Assembly (NCBI RefSeq): GCF_008923245.1
Contig: NZ_WBOS01000001.1
Span: 62,001 to 126,000 of the forward strand
Reading direction: 5' to 3'
Source: Cytobacillus depressus
GTDB taxonomy: Bacteria > Bacillota > Bacilli > Bacillales > Cytobacillaceae
DNA length: 64,000 nt
The position numbers and the translations under genes are program-made. Positions 25,000 to 34,460 of this stretch are shown piece by piece (the first letter of the stretch is position 1; each line of letters starts with the position of its first letter). Under the pieces are notes generated by a model. It was given only the letters and a program-made list of their open reading frames with translations, did no database searches and was not told the DNA's origin.

Positions 25000-27042
25000 A
25001 TGACCTCTTTTGTACATGAAAGAAATGGAGTTTTTCCATCTGTATGTTCACTTGATTGCCCGGATCAATGTGGGCTTTTGGTGCATAAAAAGGATGGCAA
25101 GATTGTTAAAGTTGAAGGAGATCCAGAACATCCGGTTACGAAAGGAAATATCTGCAACAAAGTTCGCCATATGGCTGAAAGAATACATGATGAAAACCGT
25201 TTGAAATATCCTTTAAAAAGAATTGGTCACAAAGGAGAAGGAAAATTCGAACGCATCAGCTGGGAAGAAGCCATCCACACGATTACTTCCCACTGGAAGG
25301 AGCTCATACAAACTGATGGTCCAGAAAGCATACTTCCTTACAGTTTCTATGGAAACATGGGAAACTTAACAGCGGAAGGAATGGATCGCCGCTTTTTCCA
25401 TCGGCTTGGGGCCTCATTGCTTGATCGCACGATCTGTCAATCAGCTGGTACAGTAGGCTACAAGTACACAATGGGCGGCAGCTTTGGCATTGATCCAGAG
25501 GACACAATCCACTCCAAGTTAATCATCTTTTGGGGAGTGAACGCTGTTAGTACGAATATGCACCAAGTTGCACTAGCGCAAAAAGCGCGGAAAAATGGTG
25601 CAAAAATTGTTGTTATTGATGTTCATAAAAATCAAACAGGCCGGCTGGCAGACTGGTTTATTCCCATTTTACCGGGTACGGATACTGCTTTAGCACTTGG
25701 ATTGATGCATATTTTATTCGCAGAAAATATGGCCAATGATGCATTTTTAGAAGAATATACAGTGGGTCATCAAGAGCTTCGCGAACATGTAAAACAATAT
25801 GATCCTGCAACGGTTTCCGGCATTACTGGTGTTCCCGTTGACGATCTATATAAGCTTGCAAAAATGTACAGCGAAACGTCTCCTTCGTATATTCGGATTG
25901 GAAATGGGATTCAGCACCATGATAATGGTGGAATGGCCATCCGAACAATCGCCTGCCTCCCTGCTATAACCGGACAATGGCTGGAAAAAGGCGGTGGGGC
26001 TATTAAGGGGAATTCGAGCTACTTAGCCCACAATGCAGAAAAACTGCAGCGTCCTGATTTATTGCAAAATAAAAATACGCGTGTCATTAATATGAATCAG
26101 CTTGGCAAAGCGCTGCTGGAATTAGATCCACCTGTGAAGTCTTTATTTGTGTACAGCTGCAATCCAGCGGTCGTTGCACCAGAAGGAAATATGGTTAGAA
26201 GAGGATTAGAGCGAGAAGATTTATTTATTGTCGTTCATGATTTATTCATGACTGAAACAGCGAAATACGCGGACATCATATTACCGGCAACATCTGCCTT
26301 TGAAAATACCGATTTCTATACATCTTACTGGCACCATTTTATTCAGCTTCAGCAGCCTGTCATCGAGCCGTATGAAGAGTCGAAATCTAATGTTGAAATG
26401 TTCCGTTTGTTAGCTGAAGGAATGGGCTTTGACGAACCGACCCTTAAAGCAACTGAAGCTGAGCTAATCGCGGAAGCACTTGATCATCCGGAAAATCCTT
26501 ATATCTCGCATATTACTTATGAAGATTTAGTAGAAAAGCAATATTTGAAAGCCGCTGTGAAGCCTCTTTTCCCTGGAAAACTGGCTACTCCAAGTGGAAA
26601 AATTGAGCTTTACTCAGAAAAAATGGTCCAAGATGGGCAACCAGGGTTGCCAACCTATATACCAATAATAAAAGATAGCGATCTACCATTTTTATTCATT
26701 CCAGCACCAAATCATAATTTCTTAAACTCTACTTTTTCAAACAATGAAAAGCATGTTTCCCTTGAAAAGGAAGCAAAAATTCATATCAATCAAGAGGATG
26801 CACACCGCTTAAACATTGAAGATGGTGAAGTTGTCCGTGTTTGGAATCATCGTGGAGAATGTGAGCTGAAGGCAGTTGTTGGTGAAAATGTCCTCCCCGG
26901 TGTGGCCGTCTCCCAAGGATTATGGGCAGATGCTCCCGGCAAGAAACAGCATGTCAACTCATTAACGCCAGACCGCCTTTCCGATATTGGCGGCGGCGCA
27001 ACATTCTTTTCCGGCCGTGTACAGGTGGAGAAAATTAGGTAA
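25000..27042 (+). CDS. Molybdopterin-dependent oxidoreductase (YoaE-like)
   Basis: A 680-residue member of the DMSO reductase superfamily. The N-terminus has a [4Fe-4S] motif, CSLDCPDQC followed 26 residues later by C in GNICNK. TICQSAGTVGY (about residue 145) occupies the metal-ligand region, with Ser as candidate Mo ligand. The molybdopterin dinucleotide binding domain is at the C-terminus (HINQEDAHRLNIEDGEVVRVWNHRGE). No export signal is visible, so it is cytoplasmic. The start is ATG 25000, behind AAAGGAG; ATG 24973 has no ribosome site. The substrate is unknown. It has no electron-transfer subunit nearby. Confidence 0.85.
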   Translation: MTSFVHERNGVFPSVCSLDCPDQCGLLVHKKDGKIVKVEGDPEHPVTKGNICNKVRHMAERIHDENRLKYPLKRIGHKGEGKFERISWEEAIHTITSHWKELIQTDGPESILPYSFYGNMGNLTAEGMDRRFFHRLGASLLDRTICQSAGTVGYKYTMGGSFGIDPEDTIHSKLIIFWGVNAVSTNMHQVALAQKARKNGAKIVVIDVHKNQTGRLADWFIPILPGTDTALALGLMHILFAENMANDAFLEEYTVGHQELREHVKQYDPATVSGITGVPVDDLYKLAKMYSETSPSYIRIGNGIQHHDNGGMAIRTIACLPAITGQWLEKGGGAIKGNSSYLAHNAEKLQRPDLLQNKNTRVINMNQLGKALLELDPPVKSLFVYSCNPAVVAPEGNMVRRGLEREDLFIVVHDLFMTETAKYADIILPATSAFENTDFYTSYWHHFIQLQQPVIEPYEESKSNVEMFRLLAEGMGFDEPTLKATEAELIAEALDHPENPYISHITYEDLVEKQYLKAAVKPLFPGKLATPSGKIELYSEKMVQDGQPGLPTYIPIIKDSDLPFLFIPAPNHNFLNSTFSNNEKHVSLEKEAKIHINQEDAHRLNIEDGEVVRVWNHRGECELKAVVGENVLPGVAVSQGLWADAPGKKQHVNSLTPDRLSDIGGGATFFSGRVQVEKIR

Positions 27043-27192
27043 GGTTAATGGTTAATGCACTAGTAAAACTAGGTGGCCTATGAAAATCGGTGCTATGAAG
27101 TAGTCATGGGAAGCGTTTTGGACGGTGACCTGCGGAAACGCGGTCCATGAAACAGATATGTAGTTTTTGTCCTTAGAAGTAACCAAAAACAG

Positions 27193-27225
27193 AACTGTCC
27201 GTCATGACCCTCATGACGGATAGTT
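27193..27225. terminator. Strong 15-bp palindromic hairpin
   Basis: AACTGTCCGTCATGA (27193-27207) pairs with TCATGACGGATAGTT (27211-27225), with one G-U wobble and a CCC loop. A T-rich tail follows on the - strand, and only GTTT on the + strand. It lies 150 bp after the molybdopterin oxidoreductase gene and before the terminator of the convergent operon. The stretch 27043-27190 shows no gene. Confidence 0.55.
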
Positions 27226-27232
27226 TGCATAG

Positions 27233-27265
27233 AAAAAAAGAATGAGAGACAATCCCATTCTTTTT
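27233..27265 (-). terminator. Terminator of the ABC transporter/acyl-CoA ligase operon
   Basis: AAAAAGAATG (27235-27244) pairs with CATTCTTTTT (27256-27265). It overlaps the stop codon of the PaaK-like gene. Confidence 0.75.
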
Positions 27266-28436
27266 ACACATTCTTCAAATCATATAATCTTTTATCCAGC
27301 AAACGCTTTTCATTTTTTTCAATCGTACCAGGTAATACCCTCCTCATAGTTGGTGTGACACGGATAACATTTTGTAACTTGTTCATGAGATCGCCAGCAA
27401 TTTCTTCCTCGGATTCTATGATTATTTCAAATGAGTCCTGGTTATTTTTACTTGTTACGATGGCTTGGAAGGTCCTGTACCCTGCTTCCTCTAAAACAAG
27501 TGCAAGCTGCTTTTCTCTAACAAACATACCCTTGACTTTGATCCCATCGCTAACTCTTCCAAGGATTCCAGCTATCCTCTTGCCTTCATAGCCATCTACC
27601 CATCGTGAAAGATCACCAGTACCAAAGCGAATGAGCGGATAGCTTTTATCGAATAATGTTACAACGATTTCACCTTCTCCAGAAGTTACTTCCTTTCCTG
27701 AATGGGGATCGCAAATTTGCACGATAGCTGTATGCGATACTTTTAAGCCTGGCCCCTGTTTATCTTCATAAGCAATACAACCGCAATCTGCTGTGCCGTA
27801 TCCTTCAAAGACGGCAATATTATTCTCTTCACATCTTTTTCTTAATTCATTTGTCAGCCTTTCAGCGGTAAAGAATACTTTTTTCAGATGAATCTCTTTT
27901 CCGATACTCCATCCTTTTTCTTCGATTGCATCTAATAGAATCGCGAAGAAGCTTGGTGTTCCTGTATAACCAGTTACTTGTAAATCCTTCATTACTTGAA
28001 TTTGCAATTCACGATTTCCAGTTCCCGCTGGAATGACTGTTGCCCCTAGTTCCCTTAATGCCGAATCGAACATAAAGCCTGCTGGGGATAGATGATAGGA
28101 AAATGTATTTTGCACGATATCTTCATTGGTAAATCCAGCAACGTCAAGTGCTTCTGAAAAACGCCAAAAATCTTGCTCATGTGTTTGTGGGTCATAAATC
28201 GGACCAGGAGACATAAATATTCTCGCCATTTCAACAGCCGGAACAGTTGTTAATTGACCAAAGGGGGCATTTTTGCTTTGTAGCTCGGGTAATTGGTCCT
28301 TTATTAAAACGGGAATTTTCTCTAAATCACTAATAGATTGAATATCATCAGGAGAAATTTCTGCCTTATCCAGCCTCTCTCTAAATCCCGTTGCATGTTG
28401 ATAGGCATAGTGGATCACTTGTTCCAGTGCCTCCAT
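27264..28436 (-). CDS. PaaK-like acyl-CoA ligase (phenylacetate-CoA ligase family)
   Basis: A 390-residue adenylate-forming enzyme of the PaaK type. It shows the short-form layout: YTGTPSFFAILLDAIEEKG in the middle, FEGYGTADCGCIAYED (about residue 220) in place of the AMP-binding Y-G-x-T/S-E motif, IRFGTGDLSRW (about 275), and a C-terminal lid domain with GRVSDGIKVKGMFV. It would activate an aromatic or other carboxylic acid with ATP and CoA. The start is ATG 28436, sharing one base with the LivF stop (TAATG) and preceded by GAGGTGG. It is the last gene of the transporter operon, so its substrate is probably the imported compound. Confidence 0.78.
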   Translation of the reverse strand: MEALEQVIHYAYQHATGFRERLDKAEISPDDIQSISDLEKIPVLIKDQLPELQSKNAPFGQLTTVPAVEMARIFMSPGPIYDPQTHEQDFWRFSEALDVAGFTNEDIVQNTFSYHLSPAGFMFDSALRELGATVIPAGTGNRELQIQVMKDLQVTGYTGTPSFFAILLDAIEEKGWSIGKEIHLKKVFFTAERLTNELRKRCEENNIAVFEGYGTADCGCIAYEDKQGPGLKVSHTAIVQICDPHSGKEVTSGEGEIVVTLFDKSYPLIRFGTGDLSRWVDGYEGKRIAGILGRVSDGIKVKGMFVREKQLALVLEEAGYRTFQAIVTSKNNQDSFEIIIESEEEIAGDLMNKLQNVIRVTPTMRRVLPGTIEKNEKRLLDKRLYDLKNV

Positions 28437-29314
28437 TACAGCCACCTCTTTCTTCTTTTATACGATTTAATATTTCGATAGTTTTTTCTTCCTTTGTCGC
28501 TCATCCCTAAATAAAATTCACGGACATCTTGATTAACTAGTAAACGTTCAACGGTTCCGTCCATGACGATGCGCCCGTTTTCCATTATGTAGCCATAATC
28601 CGCAATCGATAACGCCACATTCGCATTTTGTTCGACTACTAAAATAGTTGTTCCTTCCTCTTCATTAATTTTTTTGATGATAGCAAAGATTTCTTTCACG
28701 AGCAGCGGAGCTAGCCCAAGAGATGGCTCATCTAATAGCAGCACTTTAGGCTTTGCCATAATTCCTCTGCCGATTGCCAGCATTTGTTGCTCGCCTCCCG
28801 ATAAATAGCCTGCTTGGCGATTTTTTAACATTTCTAGCTTCGGGAAGTAATGATATACCTTTTGAATATCATCTTTAATATTTTTCCGATCTTTTCGAGT
28901 ATGAGCTCCGGCAATTAAATTTTCCTCTACCGTCAATTGTTCAAATACACGGCGTCCTTCCATACATTGAAAAATTCCTTTTTTGACAATCGTTTCAGCA
29001 TCGCTCACATCAATTCGTTCCCCATATAACTCTATAAACCCATCTGTCACTTCACCATTTTCACTTTTCAAAAGCCCAGAGATCGCTTTCAGCGTCGTTG
29101 TTTTACCTGCTCCATTGCTCCCTAAAAGGGCAACAATCTTCCCTTTTGGCACAACCATTGACATTCCTTTTAACACAAGAATGACTCGATCGTACATGAC
29201 TTCAACATTATTAATTGTTAGAAAATCTTCCCCCTTACTCTCCAGCTCCAAGTCCACTTTCCCTTTTAGAAAAGGAGCGTTATTAAAACGCCCCCTCATC
29301 AAATTAATATCCAA
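28436..29314 (-). CDS. Branched-chain-type ABC transporter ATP-binding protein (LivF-like)
   Basis: A protein of up to 292 residues. Walker A is GSNGAGKTT (about 68), the signature is LSGGEQQ (about 172) and Walker B is VLLLDEPSLGLAP (about 193), followed by the HAT-family H-switch region with a Q in VVEQNANVAL. It has an unusual N-terminal extension of about 30 residues before the normal LivF start (LTINNVEVMYDRVIL). The true start is uncertain: TTG 29314 overlaps the upstream stop, and ATG 29299 is an alternative. It energises uptake together with LivG and the LivHM permeases encoded in this operon. Confidence 0.85.
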   Translation of the reverse strand: MDINLMRGRFNNAPFLKGKVDLELESKGEDFLTINNVEVMYDRVILVLKGMSMVVPKGKIVALLGSNGAGKTTTLKAISGLLKSENGEVTDGFIELYGERIDVSDAETIVKKGIFQCMEGRRVFEQLTVEENLIAGAHTRKDRKNIKDDIQKVYHYFPKLEMLKNRQAGYLSGGEQQMLAIGRGIMAKPKVLLLDEPSLGLAPLLVKEIFAIIKKINEEEGTTILVVEQNANVALSIADYGYIMENGRIVMDGTVERLLVNQDVREFYLGMSDKGRKNYRNIKSYKRRKRWL

Positions 29315-30476
29315 TATAATCAGTGAAAACTTTAAATTTCCCTTCTTTTACTTCTGCTAGACGAACTTGATGGGTTCCTGCATGATTATCAGCGGAGAAT
29401 GATACTGGTGCTGCTAATCCACCTAAATCAAGGTTTGATAATTTCTCTAATCCGGCGCGGATCCCTTCACCAGTCGTTGGATCATCCGCAAGCTTCATGC
29501 CTTCAACCATAATTTTTGCGGAGACCCAGCCTTGAATAAACTTTTGGTTTTTATCTTCTAGCTTTTCACCTTTTCCTTCTAAAAACGTCTTTATTTCAGC
29601 CATTCCAGAGAGATCTTCATATGGGAATGCATGTGTCACTACCCCGATAAAGCCTTCAGCGGCATCACCTGCGATTGGAAGCAAGCCTTCACCAGTTGCC
29701 CAGTTTAATCCGATAAATTGCGTATCAAGTCCAAGCTTTTTCGCATCCTTTAAGATTGTCGCAGTTGCCCCCCAAGTTTGCTGAATGATCGCATAGTCAG
29801 GGTTTTTCTTTTCCATATTTAATAATTGAGAAGTCGCATCAAGCGCTTGCAGCTCGACGATTTGTTCGTCAACCACTTCTACGCCAATTTCCTTTGCATA
29901 GTTTTTCGCATCTTCAATTGGAGATTTTCCGAAAGCGGAATCATTATAAATTAACGCTACTGTCGGTGTTCCACCGCTATGATTATCTTTAATCCATTTA
30001 AGAACAGAGCGTGCTTGGTCTGAATACGACGCGGCAGCTAAGAAGTTGTATGGGCTATCTTGTATGTTTTTTAAGTTTTCAGAATAGGAAGCAGATATGT
30101 ATGGAAGCTTATCCGCTGCGATCTGTTGGCGAAGCGCCTCTGTATCACCAGTGCCCCATCCTAAAATCGCCGACACCTTATCCTTCGATTTCAATTTTTG
30201 ATAAAGCTTTTGCGCCTCAGGGATTTTATAAGCGTAATCATCCCCAATTAGCTCTACTTTATAGCCGTTGACATCACCTTTTACAGCTAAATATTCAAAA
30301 AAGGCTTTTTCTCCTTCTGCATATGGAGTACCGACATCACCTGTACCACCTGTAATGTCAAAGATGCCGCCAATTTTTATCGTCCCTTTCGTATCGCCTG
30401 AGCTTTTCTCTCCGCCTGAACATGCTGAAAGTACGCCTAACATCAACACTAACAAAACAGCCCAAAACTTCCTCAT
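29304..30476 (-). CDS. ABC transporter substrate-binding lipoprotein (Leu/Ile/Val-binding type)
   Basis: A 390-residue periplasmic-binding-protein type I fold. The signal peptide with lipobox LSAC (MRKFWAVLLVLMLGVLSAC) anchors it outside the membrane. Next come TIKIGGIFDITGGTGDVGTPYAEGE, the usual start of the family, and later LDATSQLLNMEKKNPDYAIIQ. It captures the substrate for the LivHMGF-type permease. Two acyl-CoA-ligase genes in the operon suggest an organic acid or aromatic acid rather than an amino acid, as known for aromatic-acid importers of this family; this is inference. It overlaps the LivF frame by about 10 bases. Confidence 0.85.
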   Translation of the reverse strand: MRKFWAVLLVLMLGVLSACSGGEKSSGDTKGTIKIGGIFDITGGTGDVGTPYAEGEKAFFEYLAVKGDVNGYKVELIGDDYAYKIPEAQKLYQKLKSKDKVSAILGWGTGDTEALRQQIAADKLPYISASYSENLKNIQDSPYNFLAAASYSDQARSVLKWIKDNHSGGTPTVALIYNDSAFGKSPIEDAKNYAKEIGVEVVDEQIVELQALDATSQLLNMEKKNPDYAIIQQTWGATATILKDAKKLGLDTQFIGLNWATGEGLLPIAGDAAEGFIGVVTHAFPYEDLSGMAEIKTFLEGKGEKLEDKNQKFIQGWVSAKIMVEGMKLADDPTTGEGIRAGLEKLSNLDLGGLAAPVSFSADNHAGTHQVRLAEVKEGKFKVFTDYIGY

Positions 30477-30572
30477 CGTTTTCCCCCTCTTTACTTTTGA
30501 ATAAAATCATTAAAAATTTGAAGCTATTTCTCTATAAAATTGCTGCTTCAAATGTTTTAAACAATGAATTAG

Positions 30573-31634
30573 CTAATATGAGAATGGCCACAGTCTGAAA
30601 TAATCTTTAATGTTTTTCCATATTTTTGCGAGTCCCTCTGGTTCATAAATAAGGAATAAAATAATGACTAGGCCAAATACGACTTCTTTCATGCCGACAA
30701 GCACATTCGAAATATCCGGGAATAAGCCGCTTAACAACTCAACCCCTGAACGAAGGATGACCGGCAATAATGTAATGAATACCGCTCCATAGATGGAACC
30801 GAATACACTTCCCAATCCCCCGACAAGAATAATGGCTAAATATTCAATGGAAACAGAAATGCTGTACAGCTCTGGGCTAACGACCATTGTGTAATGACCA
30901 AGCAAAGCACCAGCTACGCCTACAAAGAATGAGCTGACAATAAAGGCAAGCACTTTATACTTAAATAGATCAATGCCTATGACTTCAGCAGCAATATCTC
31001 TATCGCGTACAGCAATAAAGGCCCTGCCAACCCTTGAGCGGAAAAGATTTAATGTAAACAGCGTTGTAATGATCAGCACGATAAATATTAAGTAGTAATA
31101 GCTCGTCTCACTATGAAAAATAAATCCGCCAATTTCTGGCCGTGAAAGGACCATCCCTGCTGTACCGCCTGTCAAAGAATCCCATCTTGATATGACAAAC
31201 AGGATGATAACTTGCGCTGCCAATGTCGCAATCGCTAAATAAAGCCCTTTTAATCTTAAGGACGGTAAGCCAAATAGCCCGCCAACAATGGCCGTAATAA
31301 TTCCAGCTGTCGGCATTGCAATCCAAAAGCTTAACCCGAGCTTTGCTGTTAAAATAGCTGATGTATAGCCGCCGACACCTAAAAATGCTCCAACTCCGAT
31401 CGAAATTTGCCCAGTAAATCCCGTTAATATATTCAATCCAATGGCTCCAATTGCCGCAATCCCGCATAATGTCGCAAGTCCTACAACATAATCGGACGCA
31501 AGCAGTGGAAAGATCGCCAATAGTGCAAGCATAATAAAGACACGTATTCTTACGCGGGAAATTTTCCAAATGGCCATATCTTCCTTATAATTTACATGGA
31601 ATTCTCCACAGCCCATCACAAAGGGATTTTTCAT
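30573..31634 (-). CDS. Branched-chain-type ABC transporter permease (LivM-like)
   Basis: A 353-residue protein with about nine membrane segments and the LivM core: ILTGFTGQISIGVGAFLGVGGYTSAIL (about 75-100) and the EAA-type loop RVGRAFIAVRDRDIAAEVIGIDLFKYK (about 205-230). The start is taken as ATG 31634, behind GAGAGGG inside the end of the LivH gene; earlier in-frame codons lie within LivH and lack a site. It forms the membrane channel with LivH. Confidence 0.87.
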   Translation of the reverse strand: MKNPFVMGCGEFHVNYKEDMAIWKISRVRIRVFIMLALLAIFPLLASDYVVGLATLCGIAAIGAIGLNILTGFTGQISIGVGAFLGVGGYTSAILTAKLGLSFWIAMPTAGIITAIVGGLFGLPSLRLKGLYLAIATLAAQVIILFVISRWDSLTGGTAGMVLSRPEIGGFIFHSETSYYYLIFIVLIITTLFTLNLFRSRVGRAFIAVRDRDIAAEVIGIDLFKYKVLAFIVSSFFVGVAGALLGHYTMVVSPELYSISVSIEYLAIILVGGLGSVFGSIYGAVFITLLPVILRSGVELLSGLFPDISNVLVGMKEVVFGLVIILFLIYEPEGLAKIWKNIKDYFRLWPFSY

Positions 31635-31638
31635 GCCA

Positions 31639-32523
31639 TCACACCCTCTCAATCTCTTTTTTGCCAAATAGTCCATATGGCTTAAACATGAGAATAAACA
31701 CTAAGATGACAAAGGGCATGACTTCTTTTAAGCCGCCGCCGACTAACGGATCTAAATATCCGCCTGTCATACTTTCAATAACCCCGATAATAAGTCCCCC
31801 GATGATGGCTCCTGGAATACTATCCAATCCACCGAGAATCGCAACCGGCAGTACTTTCAAGCCAATTGCTGACAGAGATGCATTCACTCCATTAATATTG
31901 CCGAGCAGAATTCCGCCAACAGCCGAAACAACCGCGGCAATTGCCCAGGCAACCGCAAAAATCATCTTTACACTAATCCCCATCGACATGGCTGCCTGCT
32001 GATCATCTGCTGTTGCACGCATCGCAATACCAAGCTTCGAGTATTTGAAAAATAGCGTAAAAATAACGAGCATGATTACAACAATCAGCAAGGACCATAA
32101 ATAAACTGGAGCAACAACAACTTTTCCTAATTGAACAGGCTGTTCAGAAAAGACCTTTGGGAATACACGGGTTTCATGTCCCCAAATAATATGAACAAAA
32201 CCTGCTAGAACACTAGATAATCCGATCGTTGCCATGATCATCGAAATTACCGGCTCACCGATAAATGGCCGTAAGACTATTCTCTCGATAGCAAAACCCA
32301 GGACGGCACTAAACATCAACGCAATAAGCAATGCAGCAATAAAAGGAATATTATAAGCTGTAATCAAAGTAAGACATACATACGTTCCAATTAATAAAAA
32401 TTCCCCTTGCGCAAAATTGATTGCATCGCTAGATTTATAGATTAGGACAAAACCAAGTGCAACTAAGGCATATACACTACCTACAACAATGCCTGTCACA
32501 AGCATTTGCAAAAAAAAGACCAT
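31639..32523 (-). CDS. Branched-chain-type ABC transporter permease (LivH-like)
   Basis: A 294-residue protein with about eight membrane segments. It begins MVFFLQMLVTGIVVGSVYAL and has the family motif SSDAINFAQGEFLLIGTYV (about 31-49) and the cytoplasmic EAA loop SKLGIAMRATADDQQAAMSMGI (about 165-187). Its ATG shares one base with the stop of the upstream ligase gene (TAATG), showing translational coupling. Confidence 0.88.
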   Translation of the reverse strand: MVFFLQMLVTGIVVGSVYALVALGFVLIYKSSDAINFAQGEFLLIGTYVCLTLITAYNIPFIAALLIALMFSAVLGFAIERIVLRPFIGEPVISMIMATIGLSSVLAGFVHIIWGHETRVFPKVFSEQPVQLGKVVVAPVYLWSLLIVVIMLVIFTLFFKYSKLGIAMRATADDQQAAMSMGISVKMIFAVAWAIAAVVSAVGGILLGNINGVNASLSAIGLKVLPVAILGGLDSIPGAIIGGLIIGVIESMTGGYLDPLVGGGLKEVMPFVILVFILMFKPYGLFGKKEIERV

Positions 32524-34439
32524 TAAGCAGCTCCCTCGCCTTCACCCATGAAAATCACTTGAAGTGTCGTATGAATTGTTTGCTCGTTTCCATCTCGATA
32601 TCTTATTTTCCCTTCCACTTTTATTTGCTCGTTTTCTGTGTACATTCCATTGATTAATGCTTCATATTTTTGAGCGACAAACTGTCTTCTAACCTTTTTC
32701 GTTCGTGTTAATTCTTCATCATCTGCGTCAAGCTCCTTATAGAGAAGAACAAACTTTTTTACCCGTGCCTTCTCAGGTAAGGTTTGATTAATTTCATTTA
32801 CTTGTTTTTGAATGAGCGCTAACACTTCTCGTTTTGAAGACAAATCTGTATATGTCGTGTAGCTGATTTGGTTTTTCTCTGCCCAGCGGCCGACATTTTC
32901 CATATCAATATTAATCATAGCTACGACATAAGGTCGATCCTTCCCAATGGCGACAGCTTCTTGAATGTACGAACTAAATTTCAATTTATTCTCGATAAAC
33001 TGCGGCGAGAACATTTCACCTGACTCCAAGCGAATGACATCTTTAATACGGTCAATGACATATAAATGACCTTCTTCATCGACTCTCCCGGCATCCCCAG
33101 AATGCAGCCAACCAGATTGAATTGTTTCCTTCGATGAATTTTCATTTTTGTAGTACCCTTTACAAATGCTCGAGCTTCTAATAAGAATTTCTCCCTCTTC
33201 AGAGATCTTCACCTCTGTTCCGGGAAGCGGAATCCCAACACTATCCAATTTAATATCACCGTCGCGATGTACGATGGCAATGCCAGATACTTCGGTTTGC
33301 CCATAAATGCTTTTAACATTTACACCAATACTATGGAAAAATTCAAAGACATCCGGCCCGAGTGGAGCCCCACCCGTATAGGCCCGCTTCATATTCAATA
33401 GACCGAGATGATCTCTAATGGCACTAAACATAAAATAATCCGCAATTTTATATTGCAGTTTTGTCCGAAAAGAAACAGGTCGATTTTCAAAATGAGCATG
33501 AGCGACTTTTTGCCCAATCGGCTTGCACCATTCGTACATTTTTCTTTTTAGCCAGCCAGCATCTTGAATTTTTACTTGGAATTTTGAAAGCATATCTTCA
33601 TATATTCTTGGTGGTGAAAACATTACTTGAGGTCCAATTTCTCGCAGGTTGTCTAATACGGTGGTAGGTTCTTCTGGGAAGTTGATGGTTATGCCATTAT
33701 AAAGGCCCATCGCCATTGTCATCATTTGTTCCCCGATCCAGGCGAGTGGCAAAAAGGAGACATATTCATCCTTTTCTGTTAGAGGGTCTATTGTTGAAAG
33801 GTTTTTTGCCATGTCTAGCAAATTCTTATACGTTAACATCGTTCCTTTTGGATTGCCAGTTGTTCCGGAAGTATAACAGAAGATCGCAATATCATGCTCT
33901 GTCCCCTTCTGTACTTCCTTCTCAAAGTATAGAGGTTGATCTGCAGCGAATTCTTTTCCGAGTGCTTGAACTTCTTGAAAGCTTATGACTGCCTCATCCT
34001 GATAGTTTCTCATCCCCCTTGGGTCATAATAGATTATTTTTTTTACCTTTGGAATTTCTTCTCTAATTTCAAAAACTTTATCAACCTGTTCCTGATCTTC
34101 TACAACGACAATTGTTGCATCACTATGGTCTAAAATATAGCTAATTTCATTAGGAAGCGATTCCTGATAAATACCGACAGAAATTCCTCCTAAAGATTGA
34201 ACGGCTAACTCACTCATGACCCATTCAGGCCGATTATCTCCAATGATCGCAACTTTATCTCCTCTTTGAATACCGAGCTTTGAAAAGCCAAGACTAAGAA
34301 ACTTGACCTGTTCTAAATAGGCTTCATACGTGATTTCATTCCATATACCAAAATCCTTCTCTCTTAAAGCCACATGATCACTGGCTTTACTTGCCCACTC
34401 TAGTAAACTTTGCGGAAACGTCTTATTTGAGCTGGACAT
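32523..34439 (-). CDS. AMP-binding long-chain-type acyl-CoA synthetase
   Basis: A 638-residue adenylate-forming enzyme. Motifs are CYTSGTTGNPKGTMLTYKN (P-loop-like, about 188), then YGQTEVSG (about 380), LHSGDAGRVDEEGHLYVIDRIKD (about 440-462) and a C-terminal lid region. The layout follows bacterial AMP-dependent long-chain acyl-CoA ligases such as FadD15-type enzymes. It lies between LivG and LivH genes within the transporter operon, so it probably activates the imported acid to its CoA thioester on the cytoplasmic side. The chain length or aromatic nature of the substrate cannot be told. Confidence 0.83.
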   Translation of the reverse strand: MSSSNKTFPQSLLEWASKASDHVALREKDFGIWNEITYEAYLEQVKFLSLGFSKLGIQRGDKVAIIGDNRPEWVMSELAVQSLGGISVGIYQESLPNEISYILDHSDATIVVVEDQEQVDKVFEIREEIPKVKKIIYYDPRGMRNYQDEAVISFQEVQALGKEFAADQPLYFEKEVQKGTEHDIAIFCYTSGTTGNPKGTMLTYKNLLDMAKNLSTIDPLTEKDEYVSFLPLAWIGEQMMTMAMGLYNGITINFPEEPTTVLDNLREIGPQVMFSPPRIYEDMLSKFQVKIQDAGWLKRKMYEWCKPIGQKVAHAHFENRPVSFRTKLQYKIADYFMFSAIRDHLGLLNMKRAYTGGAPLGPDVFEFFHSIGVNVKSIYGQTEVSGIAIVHRDGDIKLDSVGIPLPGTEVKISEEGEILIRSSSICKGYYKNENSSKETIQSGWLHSGDAGRVDEEGHLYVIDRIKDVIRLESGEMFSPQFIENKLKFSSYIQEAVAIGKDRPYVVAMINIDMENVGRWAEKNQISYTTYTDLSSKREVLALIQKQVNEINQTLPEKARVKKFVLLYKELDADDEELTRTKKVRRQFVAQKYEALINGMYTENEQIKVEGKIRYRDGNEQTIHTTLQVIFMGEGEGAA

Positions 34440-34460
34440 GAATGCAAAACCTCCCCAATC

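Noticed and set aside
27043..27190. Molybdenum cofactor riboswitch after the molybdopterin oxidoreductase gene
   Set aside because: Some pairing is possible, but it is downstream of the gene, not in a leader, and I could not match it to the known Moco RNA pattern.
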